Source: Alphaproteobacteria bacterium
GTDB taxonomy: Bacteria; Pseudomonadota; Alphaproteobacteria; Rickettsiales; SXRF01
DNA: 64,000 nucleotides
Direction: 5' to 3'
Assembly (NCBI GenBank): GCA_025360605.1
Contig: JANYBV010000038.1
Location: forward strand, 200,449-264,448
In this document: positions 56,006 through 64,000 of the stretch, piece by piece
How the letters are laid out: each line of letters begins with the position of its first letter
Position numbering within the stretch: the stretch's first letter is position 1
The notes under the pieces: model-generated
Databases searched by the model: none
The model's input: the letters and a program-made list of their open reading frames with translations, nothing else
Told to the model about the DNA's origin: nothing
Made by a program: the position numbers and the translations under genes

Positions 56006-57541
56006 TTAGCGATCGCTTAACGACACCCTTTGCCGCAGCGATTGTAACTTGCACAGGGCATTGATATAGGCGAGCGCCGAGGCGACCACCGTGTCGATAT
56101 TGGACCCGACGCCATTGACGATCTGGCCTTCGGTGTTTTCCAGACGCACGGTGACTTCCGCCTGCGCATCCGTCCCTTGGGTGATGGCGCTTACCTGATA
56201 CAGCTTCAGCTTCGCCTGATGGGGAACCAGCGCCATAATAGCATTGAAGGTTGCATCCACAGGGCCGTTGCCCTCGATGGTGACGCGGCGTACATCGCCG
56301 TCTACGCGCAGGCACAGCATGGCCGTTTGCGGGCCTATAGTGCCGCAGGTGATGTGCAGCGATTCCAGCTGGATCGGGTCTTCCTTGCGTGCTTCATTAT
56401 CGAGCAGCGCAATAATATCCTCGTCGTAAATTTCCTTTTTCTTGTCTGCTAAATCCTTGAAACGGTGGAACGCTTCTTCGAAAGCGTTGTCACCGATATC
56501 AAATCCCAGCTCCAGCACGCGTTCGCGGAACGCATGGCGTCCGGAATGCTTTCCCATTACCAGATTCGATTTGGACAGGCCGATCGATTCGGGGGTCATG
56601 ATTTCATAGGTATTGGCGTTTTTCAGCATGCCGTCCTGATGGATGCCTGACTCATGCGCAAACGCGTTCGCACCGACAATCGCCTTGTTTACCTGCACCA
56701 AGGCGCCGGTGATATTCTGCACAAGGCGCGAGATGCGTGTGATGTGAGTGGTATCGATATTCGTGGCGAAGTTATAGAGGTCGTGACGGGTTTTGATCGC
56801 CATGACCACTTCTTCAAGTGCGGTGTTACCTGCACGTTCGCCGATGCCGTTGATGGTGCATTCAATCTGGCGCGCACCGTTCATGATCGCCGCCAGCGAG
56901 TTGGCGGTGGCAAGGCCTAAATCGTTCTGGCAGTGCGTGGAAATCACGGCTTTATCGATATTCGGGACGCTGTTTTTCAGGTGGCGGATGAGTGCGCCGT
57001 AATCATCGGGAGTGGCGTAACCCACCGTATCGGGGATATTGACGGTGGTTGCTCCCGCCTTAATGGCGGTTTCAACGGCTTTGCACAGGTAATCCTTGTC
57101 GGAGCGGGTGGCATCCATGGCCGACCATTCGACGTTGTCGGTATATTTACGCGCGAGCTTGACCGTGTCGTTGATGATGACCAGCACCTCTTCCTTGGTC
57201 AGGCGGAACTGGTATTTCAGGTGGATGTCCGAAGTGGAGATAAAGGTGTGAATGCGTGCTTGTGCGGCAGGTTTTAAGGCTTCGGCCGCACGTTCGATAT
57301 CGGCGGGTTTGGCGCGTGCCAGCGAGCAGACGACGGCATTTTTGGTGCGCTTGGCAATCTCGTGTACGGATTCGAAGTCGCCGTTACTGGCCATAGCGAA
57401 CCCTGCCTCGATGACATCCACGCCCATAGTATCAAGGGCTTCCGCCACCATCAGCTTTTCTTCGAGGTTCATAGACATGCCCGGCGATTGTTCGCCGTCG
57501 CGTAAGGTGGTGTCGAAAATGATGATGCGGTCTTGTGCCAT
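56006..57541 (-). CDS. leuA: 2-Isopropylmalate synthase
   Basis: First committed step of leucine synthesis (acetyl-CoA plus 2-ketoisovalerate). DTTLRDGEQSPG begins at residue 10, with metal ligand D10 and catalytic R14; STHCQNDLGLA lies at 201-211. This is the HCQND variant also seen in plant and some bacterial enzymes, not a defect. GIGERAGNTALEEVVMAI follows, and the regulatory leucine-binding domain (about 390-511) is present. 511 residues. A perfect inverted repeat lies 16-32 nt upstream of the ATG and could be an operator. It is followed directly by the GT-C gene. Confidence 0.95.
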   Translation of the reverse strand: MAQDRIIIFDTTLRDGEQSPGMSMNLEEKLMVAEALDTMGVDVIEAGFAMASNGDFESVHEIAKRTKNAVVCSLARAKPADIERAAEALKPAAQARIHTFISTSDIHLKYQFRLTKEEVLVIINDTVKLARKYTDNVEWSAMDATRSDKDYLCKAVETAIKAGATTVNIPDTVGYATPDDYGALIRHLKNSVPNIDKAVISTHCQNDLGLATANSLAAIMNGARQIECTINGIGERAGNTALEEVVMAIKTRHDLYNFATNIDTTHITRISRLVQNITGALVQVNKAIVGANAFAHESGIHQDGMLKNANTYEIMTPESIGLSKSNLVMGKHSGRHAFRERVLELGFDIGDNAFEEAFHRFKDLADKKKEIYDEDIIALLDNEARKEDPIQLESLHITCGTIGPQTAMLCLRVDGDVRRVTIEGNGPVDATFNAIMALVPHQAKLKLYQVSAITQGTDAQAEVTVRLENTEGQIVNGVGSNIDTVVASALAYINALCKLQSLRQRVSLSDR

Positions 57542-57556
57542 AAGCGTAATCCATGA

Positions 57557-57573
57557 GTTGTAAGGGTTACAAC
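57557..57573. promoter_or_regulatory. Inverted repeat upstream of leuA
   Basis: GTTGTAA-GGG-TTACAAC: perfect 7-bp arms with a 3-nt spacer, 16-32 nt before the leuA ATG. A TTGACG lies on the minus strand at 57590-57585, so the repeat would overlap the -10/start region of a promoter placed there. A candidate operator for a leucine-related regulator or a leader hairpin. Confidence 0.45.
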
Positions 57574-57610
57574 ATCGGCTTAACCGTCAAAAAAATCAAG
57601 CCTATTTAAT

Positions 57611-57646
57611 AAAAAAGGGGACTGCCGGCTTGCGCTGGCGGTCCCC
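57611..57646 (-). terminator. Rho-independent terminator after the 239-residue membrane protein gene
   Basis: GGGGACTGCC (57617-57626) pairs with GGCGGTCCCC (57637-57646) with one mismatch, around a GC-rich inner part. On the minus strand it is followed by TTTTTT (complement of 57611-57616). A classical strong terminator for the leftward gene ending at 57676. It insulates that gene from leuA. Confidence 0.85.
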
Positions 57647-57675
57647 CCTGAAAGTCCTCGGCTTTACGCCTTGGA

Positions 57676-58392
57676 CTAGTGTTTGCGGATCGCGCTGATG
57701 ATGATCGACGCGACCATGACAATGCTCAGTGCTACGTTGAGGCGTAGTCCGGCATCGGAGCGTTGTCCCAGATACGAAATGACCAGAGACGTGGTGCCGA
57801 TGGCGTACAGCGTGGCGAAGCGCCAGCCGTTACCATCCAAGATCCCCTCTTGAAGGAGGATCACGGCCCACAGCAGGATCGCGGCTCCGGAGAGTGCGAT
57901 CGCTGACCAGCCCTCTTGCGGGAGCAGGTAGCTTTTGCCGTAGGGCCAGATGTGTTGTACCGCGCCTCCAGCCCAGTAGGCGAAGACGAGGACGGGGATA
58001 GCGACGAGCCATCTCCATTTCCACGGCTTGAACGCGTCTTGCGACGGTTGTGCCGTGAGGAGCTTGCGTGACGTTGCCACCACCAGCGCGACTTCCAGAA
58101 AGACGTTACCGTCATTCTGTTGGACGAGGAGGTTGAGCAGGAACGACAGGGCTCCGACAAAGTAACCGACCACCCGCAGGGGGTGGGAGGGGCTGACCAG
58201 TCCCAGACGCATAGCGCCCATGGACAGGAAGAAACCCCAGAACGTCAGCAGACCAGTGAAGGCCGCGAACTCTTCGGACAGGTGCGGTTGCACCATGTCC
58301 TTCACGCTCGACCACCAGAAAAGTGATGTAGCACCCGCGAGACCGCAGATGCACAGTTCCTTGACGGACGGCCTCAGAATTTTCCAACTCAC
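57676..58392 (-). CDS. Polytopic membrane protein of unknown function, GC-rich
   Basis: 238 residues from a GTG at 58392 with AAGGAG 6 nt upstream. About seven hydrophobic helices, with a charged loop (SQDAFKPWKWRW) near the middle; no signal peptide or known motif. Composition and strong start signals resemble the 83-residue gene at 52925-53176 and differ from most neighbours, and both share CTGTCCC 6-7 nt upstream of the ribosome binding site. Its own terminator lies downstream, and a TATACT -10 (58449-58444, minus strand) with a weak -35 lies upstream. It looks like an independent, possibly transferred unit. Function not known. Confidence 0.68.
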   Translation of the reverse strand: MSWKILRPSVKELCICGLAGATSLFWWSSVKDMVQPHLSEEFAAFTGLLTFWGFFLSMGAMRLGLVSPSHPLRVVGYFVGALSFLLNLLVQQNDGNVFLEVALVVATSRKLLTAQPSQDAFKPWKWRWLVAIPVLVFAYWAGGAVQHIWPYGKSYLLPQEGWSAIALSGAAILLWAVILLQEGILDGNGWRFATLYAIGTTSLVISYLGQRSDAGLRLNVALSIVMVASIIISAIRKH

Positions 58393-58551
58393 CGGACTCT
58401 CCTTAAAAAACGGGACAGAGGGGGGGTAATTCAAAGCATGGCCAGTATATCGCAGGTGTAATGGTAAATAAATTAATATTTTAGTAATTGCGGCAGATCA
58501 ATATTTTGAAAAATAACAACAATTATTTTTTCTGGCGGGGCAGATGAAGGA

Positions 58552-58881
58552 CTAGCGCTGCGGCTCTGGCTCTTGGGTGCTGCCTGCATTCATCTTGTTG
58601 ACCGCTTTGAGCGTTTCCATCTGGGCTTTTAACATATCCAGATCGGGGTCTGATTGCTGCGTGGATTCTATAGCAGCCTTGGGGGTGGGAGATGAATAGG
58701 CATAACTGTATCCCACATATGCCCCGATCAGGATCAGGGCAGAAAAGATCAGCGCGAGGAAATCCTGCCGGTAGTCGTCTTCAAGAGGATAGAAATAGGC
58801 GGCGAGATAGGTCGTAATCCACCAGAGCGGTGCAAAGACCGTATGCTCTAGAAATTTGGCAAAGATAAGAATGAGTTCCAT
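58552..58881 (-). CDS. Small membrane protein next to the papain-fold-like gene
   Basis: 109 residues, not recognised. A hydrophobic or amphipathic N-terminal stretch (about 3-30) and one clear helix (about 42-62, LALIFSALILIGAYVGYSYAY), then a polar C-terminal tail with a short helical piece (DLDMLKAQMETLKAVNKMN) and a Pro/Glu-rich end. It starts 18 nt after the 199-residue gene and is probably co-transcribed with it. Confidence 0.6.
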   Translation of the reverse strand: MELILIFAKFLEHTVFAPLWWITTYLAAYFYPLEDDYRQDFLALIFSALILIGAYVGYSYAYSSPTPKAAIESTQQSDPDLDMLKAQMETLKAVNKMNAGSTQEPEPQR

Positions 58882-58899
58882 AATGCCGTTGTGTGAGCT

Positions 58900-59499
58900 T
58901 TAGTAGCGGTCGCGATTTTTGTTGCTGCTGCCACCTGAATGGCCGCTCTCGCCTTGCGTGGCTTTCTCTTTCCTGCTGCCTTTCTTGGAAACGATGTCGA
59001 CGAAATGCTCGTCCTGCAATACGCCGTAGCTGCTCCATTTTTCCTGAAACGCTTCCTTTGGGGTTTCCCGCGGGCTTTTAACGCCCAGTTCCTCATACAG
59101 CCCGTCAGGCTCATATACGTGCAAGACCTCTGGCCAGTATTCACTGAACAACCGCATAGAACGCGCCGAATCACATAATTTCTCACGCAAATCTTCACGT
59201 GAGCCAATGAAGATTTTTTTGAACCTGTCGCTATCGTGAAACTGGCTGATGGTTGGGTCGATCATGACGGCCTCATGGTCGTGCGTCATGCACAGTACGA
59301 AATGGTGCAGCGGTGTGCCGTCGCGTTCCCGCGACTGTACCATGATGGCGTCTACTCCCTGCTCCAGCAACACGCGTAAAACTTCCGTGGAAAAATCCTG
59401 ACACTCGTCATGCGTGTCACCTTCACGAATCGCACGAATCATGCTTTTGGGCAGGTGCTCAGCTAATAGCGGGCGAATGTCATCAATGTCAATTCTCAT
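58900..59499 (-). CDS. Papain/transglutaminase-fold-like protein
   Basis: 199 residues. C33 in DECQDFSTEVLRVLLEQGVDA, H65 or H66 in PLHHFVLCM, and D81 in AVMIDPTISQF make a Cys-His-Asp series with the spacing of small papain-like or transglutaminase-like domains, in which a nucleophile helix is followed by HxxV and a DPT strand. This is pattern recognition, not a family match. The C-terminal tail (about 172-199) is Lys/Gly/Ser-rich and disordered. No signal peptide. It could be a peptidase, deamidase or an inactive relative. It pairs with the small membrane protein downstream. Confidence 0.6.
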   Translation of the reverse strand: MRIDIDDIRPLLAEHLPKSMIRAIREGDTHDECQDFSTEVLRVLLEQGVDAIMVQSRERDGTPLHHFVLCMTHDHEAVMIDPTISQFHDSDRFKKIFIGSREDLREKLCDSARSMRLFSEYWPEVLHVYEPDGLYEELGVKSPRETPKEAFQEKWSSYGVLQDEHFVDIVSKKGSRKEKATQGESGHSGGSSNKNRDRY

Positions 59500-59602
59500 T
59501 TAACTACAGCCACATAGTGGATTATAGGCTATATTTTACACGAAAAAGGTTAACAATTGAACCTGAATCGTTAAAAACTTGGTTTTCGGGTATCGCAGCT
59601 TG

Positions 59603-60163
59603 TTATTTGCCAAACATGCCCCAGAAACCACGCCCTTCGGACTTAGGCGGTGGGGTGACGGGATAGATAGCAGCGGATTCCGGTGCTGTTAATAACCAGT
59701 CCTTGAGCCTTCTTTCAATCAGATGGTCAAATTTTGCTTCTGCTTCTTTGGGAACGTAGCCCTCACTCAGCATGACGTCAGCAAGGTCAAAATCAGTATC
59801 AGGATCAACACGTGCAACATCGGCCTTGCCGCGGACATTCCCTTTTAGGGCCGTTTCAAAAGCCGCTGATGTCTTTGTAACGAGTAAGATGGGAACGGCT
59901 GGCTCAGAGCCAAATTTAGCCGCCAGCTCTTCAATTACAGTCTGCGCTTGTGGTTCGATGCCTCCTTCGCGGCCAATCACCACGATTTTCCACCTGTCGT
60001 CAGGGGCGCTTTTTTGCAGGATTTTTTCCGCATCAGCAACGGTTCTGGCAGAAAAAATAAAGGGCTCATCGTCGGCGCTTACCTCACGCCTGTCCAGAAA
60101 ATGGGTAAGGTTAACGAGGATGCTTTCGCCCTGATCAATAATGAGAACGTTATTTTGTTTCAT
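59603..60163 (-). CDS. Pseudo-receiver (degenerate response-regulator) domain protein
   Basis: 186 residues. The N-terminal part has the receiver fold rhythm: NNVLIIDQGES (D10 in place of the acidic pair), KIVVIGREGG at the strand that should end in the phospho-acceptor Asp, PILLVTKTS at strand 4, and VARVDPD at strand 5. The Asp is replaced, so phosphorylation is unlikely. The C-terminal tail (about 150-186) is Pro-rich, ending in GRGFWGMFGK. It starts 8 nt after ilvC, with GGGGCGG just before its ATG. Role unknown. Confidence 0.58.
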   Translation of the reverse strand: MKQNNVLIIDQGESILVNLTHFLDRREVSADDEPFIFSARTVADAEKILQKSAPDDRWKIVVIGREGGIEPQAQTVIEELAAKFGSEPAVPILLVTKTSAAFETALKGNVRGKADVARVDPDTDFDLADVMLSEGYVPKEAEAKFDHLIERRLKDWLLTAPESAAIYPVTPPPKSEGRGFWGMFGK

Positions 60164-60171
60164 CCGCCCCG

Positions 60172-61206
<1,035 letters not shown>

Positions 61207-61236
61207 TTAGCAATTATTGTTGTGAAAGGGATAGCG

Positions 61237-61265
61237 TTTATAAGCCCTAATAAGCTTAAAATCAA
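61237..61265 (-). promoter_or_regulatory. Promoter candidate for ilvC
   Basis: On the minus strand TTGATT (61265-61260), a 17-nt spacer, TATAAA (61242-61237). The predicted start is about 61230, leaving a leader of roughly 38 nt with an AAAGGA before the ilvC ATG. It implies that ilvC can be transcribed apart from ilvB–ilvN. Confidence 0.5.
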
Positions 61266-61332
61266 AGCATTCGTGACAATTTCGCCTGTATTAAGGGTTA
61301 AAAAGCTGATTTTTTGCCTTTTTTACGCGTTT

Positions 61333-61574
61333 TTAGCCTACCTTACGCTTGGCTCTGGGGCGCTGCGGGTCGTCTGGCTTAGTGGGTAAATCAGGAAATT
61401 GTGCGGGGTCAATGTCTACATTCATGCCATATTCACGTTTTAAATAGGCCAGCTTTTATCCATGGCGGCATCTTTGATGCTCTCTATTTCGGGATTTCTG
61501 GTTCCACCAGCTAAAAATGCAAAACCACTGGCTACACGCGAGATACGGACTTCATCGCTCATTCGCTTAGGCAT
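61333..61574 (-). pseudogene. Frameshifted small ORF between ilvN and ilvC
   Basis: From an ATG at 61574 a frame reads MPKRMSDEVRISRVASGFAF and on to a TAA after 41 codons (near 61452). The next frame continues at once with YLKREYGMNVDIDPAQFPDL and ends at 61333 in PRAKRKVG. The total of 242 nt is not a multiple of three, so restoring a single base after the CC in TGGCC would give one protein of about 80 residues. No family recognised. Either a decaying gene or a sequencing slip. The rest of the 425-nt gap holds the ilvC promoter and nothing else I can see. Confidence 0.45.
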
Positions 61575-61617
61575 GGCTTGCACCCGTCACTCAAGTTGAA
61601 CAGAGAATATTGGCCTT

Positions 61618-62169
61618 CTAAATCCCTTCTTTACCACGACTTACGGCAGCAACGCCGGTTCTGCAAATTTCGATTAATCCGAGCGGTTGCATCAGCGCGA
61701 TAAACGCATCGATTTTTTCCGATGCGCCGGTGATTTCAAATACGAAGGAATTTTTGGTGGAATCAACCACACGTGCGCGGAAAATATCGGCGATACGCAA
61801 TGCCTCGATGCGGTCATTCCCCTCACCTACCACTTTGATAAGGCCGAGTTCGCGCTCGACATGCGAGCCTTCGACGGTCAGGTCATGTACCTTGTACACC
61901 GGCACCATTTTTTCCAGCAGTTTTTTGATTTGCTCGATCACCATCTCGGTGCCGGAGGTGACGATGGTGATGCGTGAGCGTCCGGTGCCGTGGTCGGTGT
62001 TGCCGTGTTCGACTTCGGCTACCGTCAGGCTTTCGATGTTGTAGCCGCGTCCGGAAAACAACCCGATCACGCGCGCTAGTACGCCGAATTCGTTATCTAC
62101 CAGCACTGCCAGCGTGTGGCGACGGACAATGGGGTTAAACGTAGGGATGTCGTAAACAATGTCTTTCAT
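61618..62169 (-). CDS. ilvN: Acetolactate synthase small (regulatory) subunit
   Basis: Confers valine feedback control on and stimulates the catalytic subunit. N-terminal ACT domain with HTLAVLVDNEFGVLARVIGLFSGRGYNI-type sequence (about 18-45) and RITIVTSGT; a C-terminal subunit-specific domain follows (EITGASEKIDAFIALMQPLGLIEICRTG). 183 residues. It is separated from ilvB by a 157-residue gene of unknown function. Also called IlvH; the symbol follows the common alphaproteobacterial use. Confidence 0.94.
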   Translation of the reverse strand: MKDIVYDIPTFNPIVRRHTLAVLVDNEFGVLARVIGLFSGRGYNIESLTVAEVEHGNTDHGTGRSRITIVTSGTEMVIEQIKKLLEKMVPVYKVHDLTVEGSHVERELGLIKVVGEGNDRIEALRIADIFRARVVDSTKNSFVFEITGASEKIDAFIALMQPLGLIEICRTGVAAVSRGKEGI

Positions 62170-62175
62170 GGTAAA

Positions 62176-62649
62176 TCAATTGCCTGTTTTCGAGTGGGTA
62201 GTGCCGCCACCCTTGTGACCGGCACCGTTGGCGGCGTGCTTTGACAGGCCGCTTTTTTCCATCTGTTGCGCCAGTTGGATGGTTTTGAGTATGGAGTATA
62301 CATTTTCCATCACATCACGCATTTCTTCGGCTTTTGCATCTTTCCCTGCCATTTCATATCCATCGGCAGTGGTTTGAAGATGGGCAAGATGGTTAATGGT
62401 CATGTTCTCGATACAGGCTGGCAGCGTGCTAAAATCTTCTGTTACCTGTGTTGCAAATTTCGTTGCTTGTGAGTTTTGTTGCCCGGCGATATTTAATATT
62501 TCTATGGCATGAGTATAGTAAGGGCGCAGACGCTCGACGACGGCAATGGTCCCTGTATAGGCTCTCCCTTTGGCTACAATCGCATCCAGATCTGCCTTTT
62601 CGCTAAACATCGTACCCGATAAAACAATTCCTGAATCCAGACGGTCCAT
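62176..62649 (-). CDS. Hypothetical helical protein between ilvB and ilvN
   Basis: 157 residues, not recognised. Predicted mainly helical (about 18-145) with repeated Ala, Glu, Gln and Met, no signal peptide or membrane segment, and a Gly/His/Lys-rich disordered tail (ANGAGHKGGGTTHSKTGN). It starts with AGGGA well placed before the ATG, 11 nt after the ilvB stop, and ends 6 nt before ilvN. It is thus inserted between catalytic and regulatory subunits that are normally adjacent. It could be unrelated cargo or an added modulator; nothing in the sequence decides. Confidence 0.65.
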   Translation of the reverse strand: MDRLDSGIVLSGTMFSEKADLDAIVAKGRAYTGTIAVVERLRPYYTHAIEILNIAGQQNSQATKFATQVTEDFSTLPACIENMTINHLAHLQTTADGYEMAGKDAKAEEMRDVMENVYSILKTIQLAQQMEKSGLSKHAANGAGHKGGGTTHSKTGN

Positions 62650-62660
62650 CGTGTTTTTCC

Positions 62661-64000
62661 CTACAACAAATCTTTGCTTTTGATTTCGGCCTTTTTATCG
62701 TCTGGCCCCAGCACCAGCTCGTAATGCGCCGCTCCTGCCGGAATCATCGGATAGACGTTTTCATTCTGGTCGACGAGCATATCGACAATCACAGGGCCTT
62801 TAATCGCGATCATTTCTTTAATCGTTTTATCGACATCGGCCACCTTGTCGCAGCGCAGGCCGGTCATGCCGTAGGCTTCGGCGAGCTTCACGAAATCTGG
62901 CAGCGAATCCATGTAGGATTCGGAATAGCGTGATCCGTGGAACATTTCCTGCCACTGGCGCACCATGCCCATATAGCGATTATTCAGGATAAAAACCTTC
63001 AGCGGCAGGCGGTACTGCATGATGGTGGAGAGTTCCTGAATGTTCATCATGATCGACGCTTCGCCCGTCACGCACGCGACCAGAGCGTCGGGATGGGCAA
63101 TCTGCACGCCGACCGCCGAAGGCATGCCGTATCCCATGGTGCCGAGTCCGCCAGACGTCATCCAGCGGTTGGGGTGATCGTATTTGATGAACTGCGCCGC
63201 CCACATCTGGTGCTGGCCGACATCGGTGGTGACGTAGGTGTTGTCGCCCTTGGTAAGTTCGTACAGGCGTTCCAGCGCGTATTGCGGCTTAATTATTTTG
63301 TCGCCCTGCTTGTAGGAAAAGCTTTTGCGCGCACGCCACGTTTCAATTTTTTTCCACCAGTCGCCGAGGTCGGGTTTGCTCCAGCTTTTATCGGCGAGTT
63401 TTTCTTTCCACATCGCGGTCATCTGCGTAATCACATCTCCCGCATCGCCTACGATCGGCACATGCACTGCAACGTTTTTATTGATCGAGGACGGGTCGAT
63501 ATCGACATGGATTTTTTTGGAATGTACCGAGAAGGCATCGAGCCTTCCGGTCACGCGGTCATCGAAGCGCGCACCGATATTGATCATTACGTCGCACTCG
63601 GCCATGCACATGTTGGCTTCCAGCGAACCGTGCATGCCCAGCATGCCGACGAATTGCGGATCGGTGCCTGGAAAAGCGCCCAGCCCCATCAGCGTATTGG
63701 TGCAGGGAAAGCCAGTTAAATGCACCAGCTCTTTCAGCGCTTCGCAGGCTTTGGTGCCGGAGTTGATGACGCCGCCGCCGACATAAAATACAGGGCGTTG
63801 GGCGCTGGTAATCAGCGTCATCGCCTTGGCGACATCGCGCGGGTTGGCTTTGGCGGTGGCCGGATACGAGCTGCGCTTGACGGGCTCTTTGCCCAGATAC
63901 TGCGCCACCTGATTCATCAGGTTTTTGGGGATGTCGATGACCACCGGTCCCGGCCTGCCGGTGCGGGCGATATGGAAGGCTTCATGGATGGTGCGGCCAA
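62661..64000 (-). CDS. ilvB: Acetolactate synthase large subunit, 5' end beyond window
   Basis: TPP enzyme that makes acetolactate and acetohydroxybutyrate. Only the last 446 codons are present; the frame is open through the right edge (the first codons in view read HEAFHIARTGRPGPVVIDIP), so roughly the first 140 residues are missing from the window. Seen: the central domain with GARFDDRVTGRL and VDIDP, and the TPP domain with TDVGQHQMWAAQ, MGYGMPSAVGVQ, the GEASIMMNIQEL stretch in place of GDGSFQMNxQEL, and NNRYMGMVRQWQ. The GEA reading at the metal-binding GDG(S/A) position is a notable change. Confidence 0.93.
   Translation of the reverse strand, partial: GRTIHEAFHIARTGRPGPVVIDIPKNLMNQVAQYLGKEPVKRSSYPATAKANPRDVAKAMTLITSAQRPVFYVGGGVINSGTKACEALKELVHLTGFPCTNTLMGLGAFPGTDPQFVGMLGMHGSLEANMCMAECDVMINIGARFDDRVTGRLDAFSVHSKKIHVDIDPSSINKNVAVHVPIVGDAGDVITQMTAMWKEKLADKSWSKPDLGDWWKKIETWRARKSFSYKQGDKIIKPQYALERLYELTKGDNTYVTTDVGQHQMWAAQFIKYDHPNRWMTSGGLGTMGYGMPSAVGVQIAHPDALVACVTGEASIMMNIQELSTIMQYRLPLKVFILNNRYMGMVRQWQEMFHGSRYSESYMDSLPDFVKLAEAYGMTGLRCDKVADVDKTIKEMIAIKGPVIVDMLVDQNENVYPMIPAGAAHYELVLGPDDKKAEIKSKDLL

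Noticed and set aside
56909-56941. LeuA HCQND as a lost metal-ligand histidine
   Set aside because: The HCQND form is a known functional variant in plant and some bacterial LeuA, so it is not evidence of inactivation.

Overview
The window looks like about 64 kb of an alphaproteobacterial chromosome of intermediate base composition. The evidence is the gene content and order: aroE–ppsR facing hemE–hemH–hemJ–rho across a probable replication origin, a mdh–sucC–sucD–sucA–sucB–lpdA TCA block, an RpoH-type sigma factor, a ubiquinol-cytochrome c chaperone, and a ferrochelatase with the cysteine spacing of [2Fe-2S] enzymes. Biotin, lysine (dapA) and branched-chain amino acid genes are kept, so this does not look like a strongly reduced endosymbiont. 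I cannot fix the order or genus from sequence alone. I see no transposase, integrase, phage, CRISPR array or rRNA operon.

Layout. 1–1390: aroE (cut by the window edge) and ppsR, leftward. 1391–1794: candidate oriC with DnaA-box-like 9-mers and an AT-rich block. 1795–18903: a long rightward run of heme genes (interrupted by a GT-C membrane protein), rho, the TCA block (with a 2-oxoglutarate/Fe(II) oxygenase gene between sucB and lpdA), rpoH, and a cytochrome bc1 chaperone. 18908–25438: mixed genes, including a Sco-type copper chaperone, gmk, rsmA, a divergent CobD/CbiB-like membrane protein and a bdhA–patatin pair. 25494–32491 (leftward): a two-component system split by an HNH-like gene bracketed by inverted palindromes, an RDD membrane protein, and bioF-bioH-bioC-bioD. 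32550–34804: bioB–bioA, divergent from bioF. 34863–37731: an unknown three-part protein, smpB, dapA. 38006–42846: tRNA-Pro, a secreted protein, an OafA-like acyltransferase with a beta-helix partner, two small basic proteins, tRNA-Thr. 42914–47162: a surface-glycan set (two polytopic GT-C-like proteins around a GT2 enzyme). 47236–52832: ygfZ, yqgE, aat, a glycerophosphodiesterase, aroQ, thiS–thiG, and an unknown membrane protein. 52925–58392: mreB, another GT-C protein and leuA, flanked by two GC-rich membrane-protein genes with GTG starts and strong ribosome binding sites. 58552–64000: a papain-fold-like protein with a small membrane partner, a pseudo-receiver, ilvC, a frameshifted small ORF, ilvN, an unknown gene and ilvB (cut by the window edge).

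How the genes fit together. HemE, HemJ and HemH are three of the last four steps to heme. Mdh, SucCD, SucAB and Lpd cover the 2-oxoglutarate-to-succinate and malate-to-oxaloacetate parts of the TCA cycle. BioC and BioH make the pimeloyl-ACP precursor and BioF, A, D and B finish biotin. IlvB/N, IlvC and LeuA are the start of valine, isoleucine and leucine synthesis. The GT2 plus several GT-C proteins suggest polyprenyl-phosphate-sugar-dependent envelope glycans, with the OafA-like enzyme as a possible O-acetylase.

The least explained signals are: (1) the HNH-like gene framed by inverted palindromes inside a response-regulator/kinase unit; (2) a promoter-driven leader with twin UAUC-loop hairpins and a third hairpin hiding the Shine-Dalgarno of an 83-residue membrane protein, plus a second gene with related upstream sequence; (3) the oxygenase inside the 2-oxoglutarate dehydrogenase operon; (4) a papain/transglutaminase-like protein next to leuA/ilv genes.
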